Positions 6,506 to 13,423 of a stretch of DNA of 20,587 nt are shown one piece after another; position 1 is the first letter of the stretch, and the number at the start of each line of letters is the position of its first letter. The stretch is from contig VSPN01000049.1 of NCBI GenBank assembly GCA_009775355.1, positions 1 to 20,587 of the forward strand. Direction: 5' to 3'. This DNA is from Muribaculaceae bacterium. Lineage in GTDB: Bacteria; Bacteroidota; Bacteroidia; Bacteroidales; Muribaculaceae. Both the position numbers and the translations under genes were made by a program. A model generated the notes under the pieces. That model did no database searches. It was not told the DNA's origin and worked only from the letters and a program-made list of their open reading frames with translations.

Positions 6506-8182
6506 TTATTTCAATTTCTCGGAGATACGCTGCTCCCGGTGCCGGACAGGTGTGCGGCGGATCTTGCGCTCAGTGCCTTTGGCAAGCTTCTTCTGCATCG
6601 AGGCTTCCTGATTGCCGTCGATCAGCACTCCGGCGTATTCTCCGGTTATTTCGTTGCCCCGGTCATCCTTGAGGTTGAAGATGAACTTGCGGCTACCGTC
6701 GCCGAGGGTGCTTATGGTGACTGTGCCTGAGGCGATCGGTCCGAGTTTGGTGTTGTAGCCCTCGTCGTCGACAAGTCCCAGGTCGCCATACCAGCTGAAC
6801 ATCATCTGGCCGGCGAAGTCGATGGCACCGGGAATGGCGTGCCCTGCGGCGAGCGTGCTGTCGATGGTGAATGTGCCGTCGGGCACGGTCTCGCCTTCGG
6901 TAAAGAGATCGAGCGATATATAGTCTCCTTTCTCCTGAGCGGGGTCGGTAAACATCAGCATGATCGTGTTGGCATCGTCAAGGATGCTGTGTCCTTCGTT
7001 GTATGATATCGCCACAGTGGCGGGATCCCAGTTGAGCGAGACGTTGCCGTCGAGTGTCGAATAGGGACGCTTAGGCTCCTTGACATCGTTGTCGCAGTAG
7101 TTGCCGATGCAGGGGGTGCCGCTGTACGTGCCCTTGACGCTTACACCCTCGGCCGTGACGAGGTCGAACACGAACGATGTGCCGTTGCCGCTGACTGTCA
7201 TGGTGCCTCCGGTGATAAAGCCGAGACGGCGGTGTCCGGTCGGTGACAGGTAGGTCAGATGCGATCCCGATATGTATTGATGGCCGAGGAAGTCTTTGTA
7301 TGCGCCGGGTGTGAAGCGGTAGGGCAGATAGGTGTTGGATATCTGCTCGCGGGTCTCGACGGTGTATGTGCCGTCGGCGATGCGCTGGTTCGGGGCCATG
7401 CAGTCTTCAGGCTTGGGTTCGAAGATGGGAAGCTCAAGTATGTAGCCGTCGGTCAGCGTGCCGTCGGTCACGGTCCCGACATAGAACTGTGTGGTGAGGT
7501 CGGCGGCGAACGGATAGTACCAGTTGCCGTAGAATCGGCCCTGGGCGTTGGTGAATGTCACCTCTACCGGCTCGGTGAAGACGTCGAATTCCGACACTCC
7601 GGGAGGAAAGGGCAGCTCTCCCTGATAACGGAGTTCGAGCGGGCCGGCGAGCGTGACAAACTCAAGCCGGATGTCATACAGGCCGTTGGCCTCGGCACGC
7701 ACGTCGGCGGTGCCCTCGAGTATCATGAGGGCGGAGACGCCGTCGGAGCCCTCATCGGCTCTCACCCATAATGCCGAGCGGGTTATGTCGAAGGTGAAGT
7801 TCTCGGTGTTGTTGCCCGCCCGGTAGTATCCTTCGGGAAGTTTAGGTTCAAGAAGGCTCTCGGATCTGGGTCCACGCATGAGGAGCGCAACCTGCATGTC
7901 GCCGATTTCCGCCGGATCGCCAGAGGAGTCGGGATCGCCTGTGCCTAATTCAATGACATACTGCCCGGACTCGGCCCCGCTCTCCTCGTAGGCGGCGGTC
8001 AGAAACCGGTTGAGAGGAAGGTATTCCGCGGTCTCCTCGAATGTCACCGCAGCTATCTGGTCGGCAGGGAACTGGGTCGTTTTCCCTTTAAGGTCAGTCA
8101 CCACGAGGTTTCTGACTGTCTGCGCTCCGGCAAACGAAACTGCCGCAAGTGCTATGACTGGTAAAATTGTTGCTTTTTTCAT
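6506..8182 (-). CDS. Secreted protein with three beta-domain repeats and a repeat-derived tail
   Basis: The 558-residue product has a signal peptide (1-20, ending FAGA) and an N-terminal segment (VTDLKGKTTQFPADQIAAVTFEE) of the DG-x-x-x-x-[FY]-x-x-x-x-[IL]-x-x-[IVL]-[TS]-F type, also found in the next gene and the third gene of the operon. Three diverged units follow at about 95-190, 228-356 and 404-522. Each runs from a strand through [PAD]-[ED]-G-x-[YF]-x-[VI] to G-T-x-x-[VI] ... F-x-F-[DN]-L ... G-x-Y-x-G. No enzyme motif is seen; a surface or adhesive role is a guess. Residues ~547-556 (RHREQRISEK) are encoded by an A repeat, so the natural C-terminus may have been replaced. It is last in a three-gene operon, 11 bases after the previous stop. 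Confidence 0.85.
   Translation of the reverse strand: MKKATILPVIALAAVSFAGAQTVRNLVVTDLKGKTTQFPADQIAAVTFEETAEYLPLNRFLTAAYEESGAESGQYVIELGTGDPDSSGDPAEIGDMQVALLMRGPRSESLLEPKLPEGYYRAGNNTENFTFDITRSALWVRADEGSDGVSALMILEGTADVRAEANGLYDIRLEFVTLAGPLELRYQGELPFPPGVSEFDVFTEPVEVTFTNAQGRFYGNWYYPFAADLTTQFYVGTVTDGTLTDGYILELPIFEPKPEDCMAPNQRIADGTYTVETREQISNTYLPYRFTPGAYKDFLGHQYISGSHLTYLSPTGHRRLGFITGGTMTVSGNGTSFVFDLVTAEGVSVKGTYSGTPCIGNYCDNDVKEPKRPYSTLDGNVSLNWDPATVAISYNEGHSILDDANTIMLMFTDPAQEKGDYISLDLFTEGETVPDGTFTIDSTLAAGHAIPGAIDFAGQMMFSWYGDLGLVDDEGYNTKLGPIASGTVTISTLGDGSRKFIFNLKDDRGNEITGEYAGVLIDGNQEASMQKKLAKGTERKIRRTPVRHREQRISEKLK
6517..6545 (+). repeat. Interspersed repeat A, copy 5, inside a gene end
   Basis: TCTC-GGA-GATA (one pairing mismatch) precedes CGCTGCTCCCGGT and GCCGG, which has one base different from and one fewer C-run than copy 3. 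The copy lies antisense to the 558-residue gene and supplies its last coding bases; the stop follows 9 bases beyond it. Confidence 0.65.
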
Positions 8183-8193
8183 GGTGGATGTGC

Positions 8194-8679
8194 TTAGCGT
8201 ATGAATTTAAATGTGTTGTTGCCGGCCTCCACAATATAGACGCCGTTGCCGAGCGAGCCGATGTCGAGTGTCACCGATCCCGAGGCATCACAGACGCCTG
8301 TGGCACGGAGCATGCCCGACAGGTCATGGACCGACACTGACGCTCCGGCCGTGAGGCCGCTGACCTCAAGGGCCTCGCGGCTTATGCCGAACGAGACACG
8401 GGTCGAATCGTCTCCGATACACTCCACGCTGTCGTATTCTTTTTTCTCGAATGTGAGACTGGCCAGGTCGGCGATCGGATAAAGAACGCTCTCTCTGGTC
8501 GAGGCGAGCTCTATCTTCAGGTCATCGCCCTCGACGGTAGCGACCGGCGTGTCTTCGAATTTATATTCCACTTTGGTGCCGTCGGCCTTGTTGACGATCA
8601 GCTTGTGCTTGTAGTCGACGGCCGAGGCTGTGATTGCGGATGCCAATACCGCTGCTATGGCTATTATGGTCTTTTTCAT
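8194..8679 (-). CDS. Small secreted protein with type IX-like C-terminal tail
   Basis: The 161-residue product has a signal peptide (1-20, AVLASAITASA) and then the segment YKHKLIVNKADGTKVEYKF, the same style of start as its two operon partners. Residues 58-78 (LASTRESVLYPIADLASLTF) repeat the [IL]-x-x-[LI]-[TS]-F ending. The C-terminal ~75 residues resemble a short sorting domain: VHDLSGMLRATG, then LGNGVYIVEAGNNTFKFIR. This could act as an export signal or a surface-attachment module. It is the middle gene of the operon, with gaps of 36 and 11 bases to its neighbours. No other function can be read. Confidence 0.83.
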   Translation of the reverse strand: MKKTIIAIAAVLASAITASAVDYKHKLIVNKADGTKVEYKFEDTPVATVEGDDLKIELASTRESVLYPIADLASLTFEKKEYDSVECIGDDSTRVSFGISREALEVSGLTAGASVSVHDLSGMLRATGVCDASGSVTLDIGSLGNGVYIVEAGNNTFKFIR

Positions 8680-8715
8680 CTGTTTTCTGGATTCTTGTTG
8701 GAGAATTTCAGGTTA

Positions 8716-9975
8716 CTAATCCACGGGCGCGAATTTGTCGAGTTCGCCGACATATGTGCCTTTGAGACGGGTGTCGTCTATGAGCGTGATGTCGATGTCG
8801 AACGTGTAGACCTTCCCTTCGCGGCTCACATTCATTGCGCCCGAAGAGACGCCGGTCGTTTTGCCGTCGCTTGCGAAGAATGTATAGTTGTCATTTTTGT
8901 CGATATACAGGTCGCCGTTGCCTCCTACCACATATTCTCCGGTCTCGAAGTAGGTGGCTGTGGCCGATCCGTAGCAGTCAAGCATGAGGGCGATTGTCCT
9001 GTTGGACGAGACGTTGAATGTAAGACCTGTATTTCCATCGTCATACGGACTGACCGTGATAACGTCGAATATGAACGGATCCGGTTCAGGCGTAGCCTCA
9101 AACGTCGGTGTGCCCGATATCTCCCCCTCGAATGTGAAATCAGCCGTACGGCCGTCTGACAGCATAAGATCCATATCGATGGTGTAGACCTTACCCTCTC
9201 TGGTCACGTTCACCTTGCTGCCGGACACAAGTTTGAGCGTTGAATACGGGCTGTAGATGTCGACATACGACGCGGGCGAGACGGTGCCTGGAGCGCGCAC
9301 ATCCGAGTAGGTGTAGACTCCTGCCGGAAGCTCTGTGTCAGACGCCGATGCTGTGAAGACCAAAGCCATCTCGCAGGTCCAGTCGGCATCATTGAACTTG
9401 ACGTAGAAGTCACCTGCCGGCTGCGGATTGGTGTTGTAGGAAGCGGCAGACATGACCGCGCTCAGCCATTGGGTGTATCTGTCTATCTCTCCGGTGTAGA
9501 CGCCAAGAAAACGTTCGCCCCCCTCAAGAACGAGGTCTATGTCAAAGGTGAAGACATGCCCGTCGAGTGAGATATCTACAGTTCCACCGGTTATGTTGTT
9601 GTTCTCACCGGCGATACGCACTGACGAATAACCCGGATCGACCGTATAGGCATCATTGGTGTCTGACACGCTGTAGACGCCTGTCATAAGCCAGTTTGAG
9701 TCGGGACGCCCGTAAAGGTCGGTGACGCAGCTCACCGTGCCGTCGGCGTTGGTAAATGTCAGCGTGACATTGCCCCCCGAGTATGGCTCGACTTTGACTG
9801 AAGTGAATTCCACTGTTTCGGGTCCCTGCGGGACTTCCTTGAATGACAGCTCGCTCAGATAGTCGGCATTGAATTTATGGCTTGTGCCATCTTTCATCAG
9901 AACCGTCACATTCTGACCCGACGCGCACAGCGAGGCGAGTCCGACAGCGAGAAGCATCGCGTACAAGTGCTTCAT
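8716..9975 (-). CDS. Secreted protein with three beta-domain repeats
   Basis: The 419-residue product starts with a signal peptide (1-20, ending LCASG) and QNVTVLMKDGTSHKFNADYL, then LSELSF. Three repeat units cover about 54-165, 174-287 and 303-412. Each has a first half of strands (for example VTLTFTNADGTVSCVTDLYG), then [TA]-G-[VE]-Y and a distinctive end: NVSREGKVYTFDIDITL in unit 3, NVTREGKVYTIDMDLML in unit 2, DISLDGHVFTFDIDLVL in unit 1, each followed by a G-x-Y-x-G-E or F-E-G-E strand. The same unit recurs, more diverged, in the 558-residue protein. It is first in the operon, behind a near-perfect promoter. I do not know its function; a cell-surface location is likely. Confidence 0.87.
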   Translation of the reverse strand: MKHLYAMLLAVGLASLCASGQNVTVLMKDGTSHKFNADYLSELSFKEVPQGPETVEFTSVKVEPYSGGNVTLTFTNADGTVSCVTDLYGRPDSNWLMTGVYSVSDTNDAYTVDPGYSSVRIAGENNNITGGTVDISLDGHVFTFDIDLVLEGGERFLGVYTGEIDRYTQWLSAVMSAASYNTNPQPAGDFYVKFNDADWTCEMALVFTASASDTELPAGVYTYSDVRAPGTVSPASYVDIYSPYSTLKLVSGSKVNVTREGKVYTIDMDLMLSDGRTADFTFEGEISGTPTFEATPEPDPFIFDVITVSPYDDGNTGLTFNVSSNRTIALMLDCYGSATATYFETGEYVVGGNGDLYIDKNDNYTFFASDGKTTGVSSGAMNVSREGKVYTFDIDITLIDDTRLKGTYVGELDKFAPVD

Positions 9976-10055
9976 GGTGTGATTTGTTTTTGATGTGCGG
10001 CTGGAGTCGGACTCGTCCGCGACATCTGGTTAGTATTTCTTTTGTTTACGAATCA

Positions 10056-10086
10056 CAAAAATAATCAATTTATCGTAATTGACAAA
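10056..10086 (-). promoter_or_regulatory. Strong predicted promoter of the three-gene secreted-protein operon
   Basis: On the minus strand TTTG (10086-10083), a 19-nt spacer and TATTTTTG (10063-10056) match the Bacteroidetes consensus exactly. The leader to the ATG at 9975 would be about 70-75 nt. From 10087 to 10207 I see only A+T-rich DNA with no gene. Confidence 0.75.
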
Positions 10087-10207
10087 TTTTTCTTATTAAT
10101 TACGCAATTTGCTCACAATTACGCTCATTTCTTAGCTTTATACACACCTCATGCAACAATTATACAATCTTTCTGACATACCCGCCCGTACCGGCAGTAC
10201 AATTCAA

Positions 10208-10237
10208 GGGGTGCGCCAGAATGAACTGACGCACCCC
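10208..10237 (-). terminator. Terminator hairpin after the GH13 gene
   Basis: GGGGTGCG (10208-10215) and CGCACCCC (10230-10237) pair perfectly; after one mismatch CAG/CTG continues the stem around the loop AATGAA. It lies 29 bases past the stop of the amylase-family gene. The following T-tract on the minus strand is weak (TTGAATTGT). Confidence 0.55.
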
Positions 10238-10266
10238 CTCCGACATTTTTGTGGCCTGGGACTATC

Positions 10267-11679
10267 TTATTTTCCGGCGGTGGTGAAGATCCTGTATTCG
10301 CCGGGCGCGAGTGTCGCTGGCACTTTGGCCGTCTCTCCGCTCATCCAGTCGGTCATGCCTTTAACTGACGGAGCTTTTTTGAAGGGTTTTGCGGCCTCTT
10401 TGCCGAGATTGGCCATGACGGTCACTCCGCCGCGGCTGAAGGCTATGACGTCGGGCGACGCGGTGGCTATGCGCTCCACGGGTGATCCGGCACTGCTGCC
10501 GGCGGCAAGTTCGCGGCGCTCATGTTTGAGGCGGTTCAGTTTTTTGTAGAATTCGGTCACCGCCGGACTGGAATCCCAGTCGGGAGCCTTGTCTTTGTCG
10601 AAGAACTCGAAGGCGCGGTTCATGCCGGTCTCCTGGCCGGTATATATCAGCGGCATGCCAGGGAGTGTGTACATCAACACCGCAAATGCCTCCTGCAGGT
10701 TGCCGAGACGCTCGAATTCGGTGCCCTCCCACGAGTTGAGGTCATGGTTGGTGATCATGTTCATCATGTAGGAGTCGCCTGGATAGAGGGCATTCTCCTC
10801 GTCGAGACGCTTGAAGATGTCGGTGGCGTGTGCCTCGGGGAATGTCTTGACCTTTCCGTCTTCACCCTTGAAGGTGTACTGCCCGGAGGTAGCGGCGATC
10901 GCGCTGAAGAGGTCTTTCATCGGCCAGTTATAATCCATGTCGAAAGCATGCTCCATCAGATCGGCGTTGGGAGCCTCGGCGAGCATGAAGATGTCGGATT
11001 TGACCTTTTCGAGCTGCGGACGGTTCTCGTTCCAGAAATCGGTCGGCACCTCTCCGGCCACATCGCAGCGGAAGCCGTCGATATCGGCCTCGCGGAGCCA
11101 GAACTGCATGGCGTCTGTCATCATCTTGCGCATCTCGGGGTTAGAGTAGTCGAGCTTGTAGACGTCGGTCCAGTCGTAGGGGCCGAACATCTCCCCTTTC
11201 TCATTGCGGGCATAATATTCGGGATGGTTCCTGACCATGGCGTTGTCGCAACCGGAATGGTTGGGCACCCAGTCGATGATGACCTTCATGCCGGCGGCGT
11301 GGGCGGCCTTGACCAGAGCGCGGAAATCGTCGATGCTGCCGAACTCGGGGTTCACTCCCTTGTAGTCGTAGACGGCGTAGTAGCTTCCGAGTTTAGCCTT
11401 GCGGTTTTCCTGCGAGATCGGATGGATGGGCATGAACCAGAGGATATCGACGCCGAGATCCTTCAGGCGGGGGATGTGCGGAAGGATGGCCTCGAAGGTG
11501 CCTTCGGGAGTGAACTGGCGCACGTTGACTTCATAGATCACGGCCTGACGGCTCCAGTCGGGGTGATTGACTGTGGTGGCGGCGGGAGCGTCACCGGGGA
11601 TTGCGGCAGAAGCCGGCTGTGCGGCATCCGCAAGCAGCGAACCGCATATGGCGGCAGCCGCGACAATAAGCTTTTTCAT
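10267..11679 (-). CDS. Secreted GH13 alpha-amylase-family glycoside hydrolase
   Basis: The 470-residue enzyme should act on alpha-glucans such as starch or maltodextrin outside the cytoplasm. The start at 11679 gives a signal peptide (MKKLIVAAAAICGSLLADAA); an upstream ATG at 11901 would precede the promoter. The four GH13 regions are present: DWVPNH (136-141), DGFRCDVA (201-208, nucleophile D206), LAEAPN with acid/base E235, and NHD (311-313, transition-state D313). VNVRQFTPEG near residue 51 and the short C-terminal beta domain (~400-470) are as in compact family members. No Sus outer-membrane pair is adjacent, so it is not part of a visible polysaccharide-utilisation locus. Its leader is an array of five 17-nt repeats. 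Exact substrate and linkage are not determinable. Confidence 0.92.
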   Translation of the reverse strand: MKKLIVAAAAICGSLLADAAQPASAAIPGDAPAATTVNHPDWSRQAVIYEVNVRQFTPEGTFEAILPHIPRLKDLGVDILWFMPIHPISQENRKAKLGSYYAVYDYKGVNPEFGSIDDFRALVKAAHAAGMKVIIDWVPNHSGCDNAMVRNHPEYYARNEKGEMFGPYDWTDVYKLDYSNPEMRKMMTDAMQFWLREADIDGFRCDVAGEVPTDFWNENRPQLEKVKSDIFMLAEAPNADLMEHAFDMDYNWPMKDLFSAIAATSGQYTFKGEDGKVKTFPEAHATDIFKRLDEENALYPGDSYMMNMITNHDLNSWEGTEFERLGNLQEAFAVLMYTLPGMPLIYTGQETGMNRAFEFFDKDKAPDWDSSPAVTEFYKKLNRLKHERRELAAGSSAGSPVERIATASPDVIAFSRGGVTVMANLGKEAAKPFKKAPSVKGMTDWMSGETAKVPATLAPGEYRIFTTAGK

Positions 11680-11683
11680 GATA

Positions 11684-11768
11684 ATCCGGTAATTTGTTTT
11701 GTCCGAAAATTTGTTTTGTATGATAACTTGTCTTATCCGATAATTTGTCTTATCTGATAATTTGTTTT
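11684..11768 (-). repeat. Five 17-nt tandem repeats forming the GH13 mRNA leader
   Basis: On the minus strand five contiguous units of exactly 17 nt run from 11768 to 11684: AAAACAAATTATCAGAT, AAGACAAATTATCGGAT, AAGACAAGTTATCATAC, AAAACAAATTTTCGGAC and AAAACAAATTACCGGAT. Only TATC then separates the last unit from the ATG at 11679. The predicted transcription start (about 11771) lies just before unit 1, so nearly the whole leader is the array. Seventeen is not a multiple of three, which argues against a coding role. Confidence 0.9.
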
Positions 11769-11777
11769 TTCGTGCTG

Positions 11778-11808
11778 CAAAAATACAACAATATCCCCAT
11801 CCGTCAAA
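11778..11808 (-). promoter_or_regulatory. Strong predicted promoter of the GH13 gene
   Basis: On the minus strand TTTG (11808-11805), a 19-nt spacer and TATTTTTG (11785-11778) match the consensus exactly. Positions 11809-11890, between here and the divergent ATPase promoter region, show nothing further. Confidence 0.75.
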
Positions 11809-11890
11809 ATGTTTAATCCTCGCAGCCGACAAGCAACCGCCAACACGCCGCCAACTGTCAAGACACATCCCCTTCCGACCGCACGACAAC

Positions 11891-11955
11891 TCATCTTTCA
11901 AATAATCATTTTCTCAAAGTCATCTTTGAAATGATGAAAATTTGAGATACCTTTG
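11891..11955 (+). promoter_or_regulatory. Strong predicted promoter of the ATPase gene with flanking direct repeats
   Basis: TTTG (11925-11928), a 19-nt spacer and TACCTTTG (11948-11955) match the consensus exactly. The -33 element sits inside TCATCTTTGAAATGATGA (11920-11937), which repeats TCATCTTTCAAATAATCA (11891-11908) in 15 of 18 positions at a 29-nt offset. These look like two binding sites for one protein. Confidence 0.7.
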
Positions 11956-12003
11956 CAATCAAGTAGCTGACAATCCAACATTGATACATGAGTGCGGCTA
12001 CTC

Positions 12004-13254
12004 ATGAGGAAGTTTGACATCACCACACAAGCATCAAAGTCAAATCTATCAACTGGTTACAAAATAGAGACATTAAAAAGGCAATATAATCGGTTATTAA
12101 AACTGACTTCTACCGACCATATAAGAAACCTATATGACGAGATTTCATGGAATACTCGCCTCATAGGCATCAAGGGAGCAAGAGGCGTCGGTAAAACCAC
12201 GATGCTGCTTCAACGTATAAAACTGTCATTCCCTGACACATCAAAAGCTCTCTATGTTACGCTTGATGACATCTGGTTCGCTTCACATACCCTCACAGAA
12301 CTCGCGGAAAGAGCCTCCGGGGAAGGTGTGACACATCTGTTTCTCGATGAAGTGCACAGACTGAAAGGATGGGAACGTCAGGTAAAGAACATTTATGACT
12401 TCTACCCGGACTTGAAAGTAATCTTCACCGGTTCTTCAATGCTGGAGATAGATCATTCCATCGCCGACTTGTCACGACGCTGTCTGATGTATTCGCTTCC
12501 CGGGCTATCTTTTCGCGAATATCTTGAATTTCAGGGAATCAAAATAAAGCCTCTGTCTCTTCAGGAAATCCTTAGCGAACATATGCGTCTTGCCTCCGAA
12601 TTCACGGCTGACCGGGATATGCTGAAGCTTTTTCACAGCTACCTCAGACACGGCTACTATCCGTTCTATACAACAGAGACTGAGACAGACTATCTGATGC
12701 GTGTCAATAACATCGTGACAAGCGTGATAGACTATGATATGCCGGCAGTGGCCAATATTGAATATGCGACCCAGATCAAGGCCAAACAGTTGCTCACAAT
12801 AATGGCATCTCAGTCGCCCTCCCCACTTAACGCCAAAGTGACCGCCGAAATGCTTCAGGTATCCACCAACCAGATGATCAAGATATTGTCTCTGCTTGAC
12901 AAGTCTCAGATTCTGCGCTTATTATATTACAATACCGAACGCAATCCCAAATCAATGGCAAAGCCTCAGAAAATACTTCTCAGCAACCCGTCGCTGCTCT
13001 ATGCTCTTGGCTACGCAGACAAAGGCAAGGTAAGAGAGTCTTTTCTCGCGGCAATGATGGCTGAAGGTCATAAAATAGCATACCCGAGAAATGGAGATCT
13101 TTTGGTAGACAACAGATACCTATTTGAGGTCGTGGGTACGAAAAAGGGCTTCACCCAAATACGCGACATCCCTGACAGTTTCGTAGCCGCGGATGATATA
13201 CAGATAGGCTTCGGCAACCGCGTCCCCCTATGGATCTTCGGGTTTCTATATTGA
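12004..13254 (+). CDS. AAA-type ATPase of the AAA_14/DUF4143 family
   Basis: I placed the start at ATG 12004 (416 residues); the GTG at 11992 is less likely. Walker A is GARGVGKTT (58-66), Walker B HLFLDEVH (111-118), a sensor-1-like FTGSS lies at 141-145, and DLSRR (156-160) is the usual arginine pair. The C-terminal part ends LFEVVGTKKGF, then DDIQIGFGNRVPLWIFGFLY. The family often has EVGGK before such an end; here it is EVVGT. The family is widespread in Bacteroidales, and its biological role is poorly known, with mobile-element or toxin links proposed but not shown here. A nine-codon ORF (MSAATHEEV, 11988-12017) overlaps the start in another frame and could act as a leader peptide. The gene is alone between two promoters and a terminator. 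Confidence 0.88.
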   Translation: MRKFDITTQASKSNLSTGYKIETLKRQYNRLLKLTSTDHIRNLYDEISWNTRLIGIKGARGVGKTTMLLQRIKLSFPDTSKALYVTLDDIWFASHTLTELAERASGEGVTHLFLDEVHRLKGWERQVKNIYDFYPDLKVIFTGSSMLEIDHSIADLSRRCLMYSLPGLSFREYLEFQGIKIKPLSLQEILSEHMRLASEFTADRDMLKLFHSYLRHGYYPFYTTETETDYLMRVNNIVTSVIDYDMPAVANIEYATQIKAKQLLTIMASQSPSPLNAKVTAEMLQVSTNQMIKILSLLDKSQILRLLYYNTERNPKSMAKPQKILLSNPSLLYALGYADKGKVRESFLAAMMAEGHKIAYPRNGDLLVDNRYLFEVVGTKKGFTQIRDIPDSFVAADDIQIGFGNRVPLWIFGFLY

Positions 13255-13342
13255 CCAAGCCCCCCACTAAAATGTCAGAACAGTGGGCTAAATTCAGATG
13301 GTATTTGAAATGTATCCGTTTTTTGACAATCTTCATAAAAAC

Positions 13343-13371
13343 TGAGGGCAATCACTAAATGATTGCCCTCA
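13343..13371. terminator. Strong bidirectional terminator
   Basis: A perfect 12-bp stem, TGAGGGCAATCA (13343-13354) with TGATTGCCCTCA (13360-13371), has the 5-nt loop CTAAA. On the minus strand it is followed by GTTTTTATG, a proper T-tract for the 711-residue secreted protein gene. On the plus strand it ends the ATPase transcription unit. A weaker hairpin lies at 13258-13296. Confidence 0.8.
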
Positions 13372-13423
13372 TTATCTTTGCATGCGCTCCTTCTTTTCCT
13401 GTTGCGCTTCCTTTATGAAAGCG

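Noticed and set aside
10522..11757. 411-codon plus-strand ORF
   Set aside because: It is the complement of the GH13 gene, whose four conserved regions fix the coding strand.
11684..11768. CRISPR array
   Set aside because: The 17-nt units are contiguous, without spacers, and no cas genes are nearby.
11680..11901. 74-codon N-terminal extension of the GH13 protein
   Set aside because: Its ATG is upstream of the predicted promoter, and it reads through the 17-nt leader repeats; the internal start gives a clean signal peptide.
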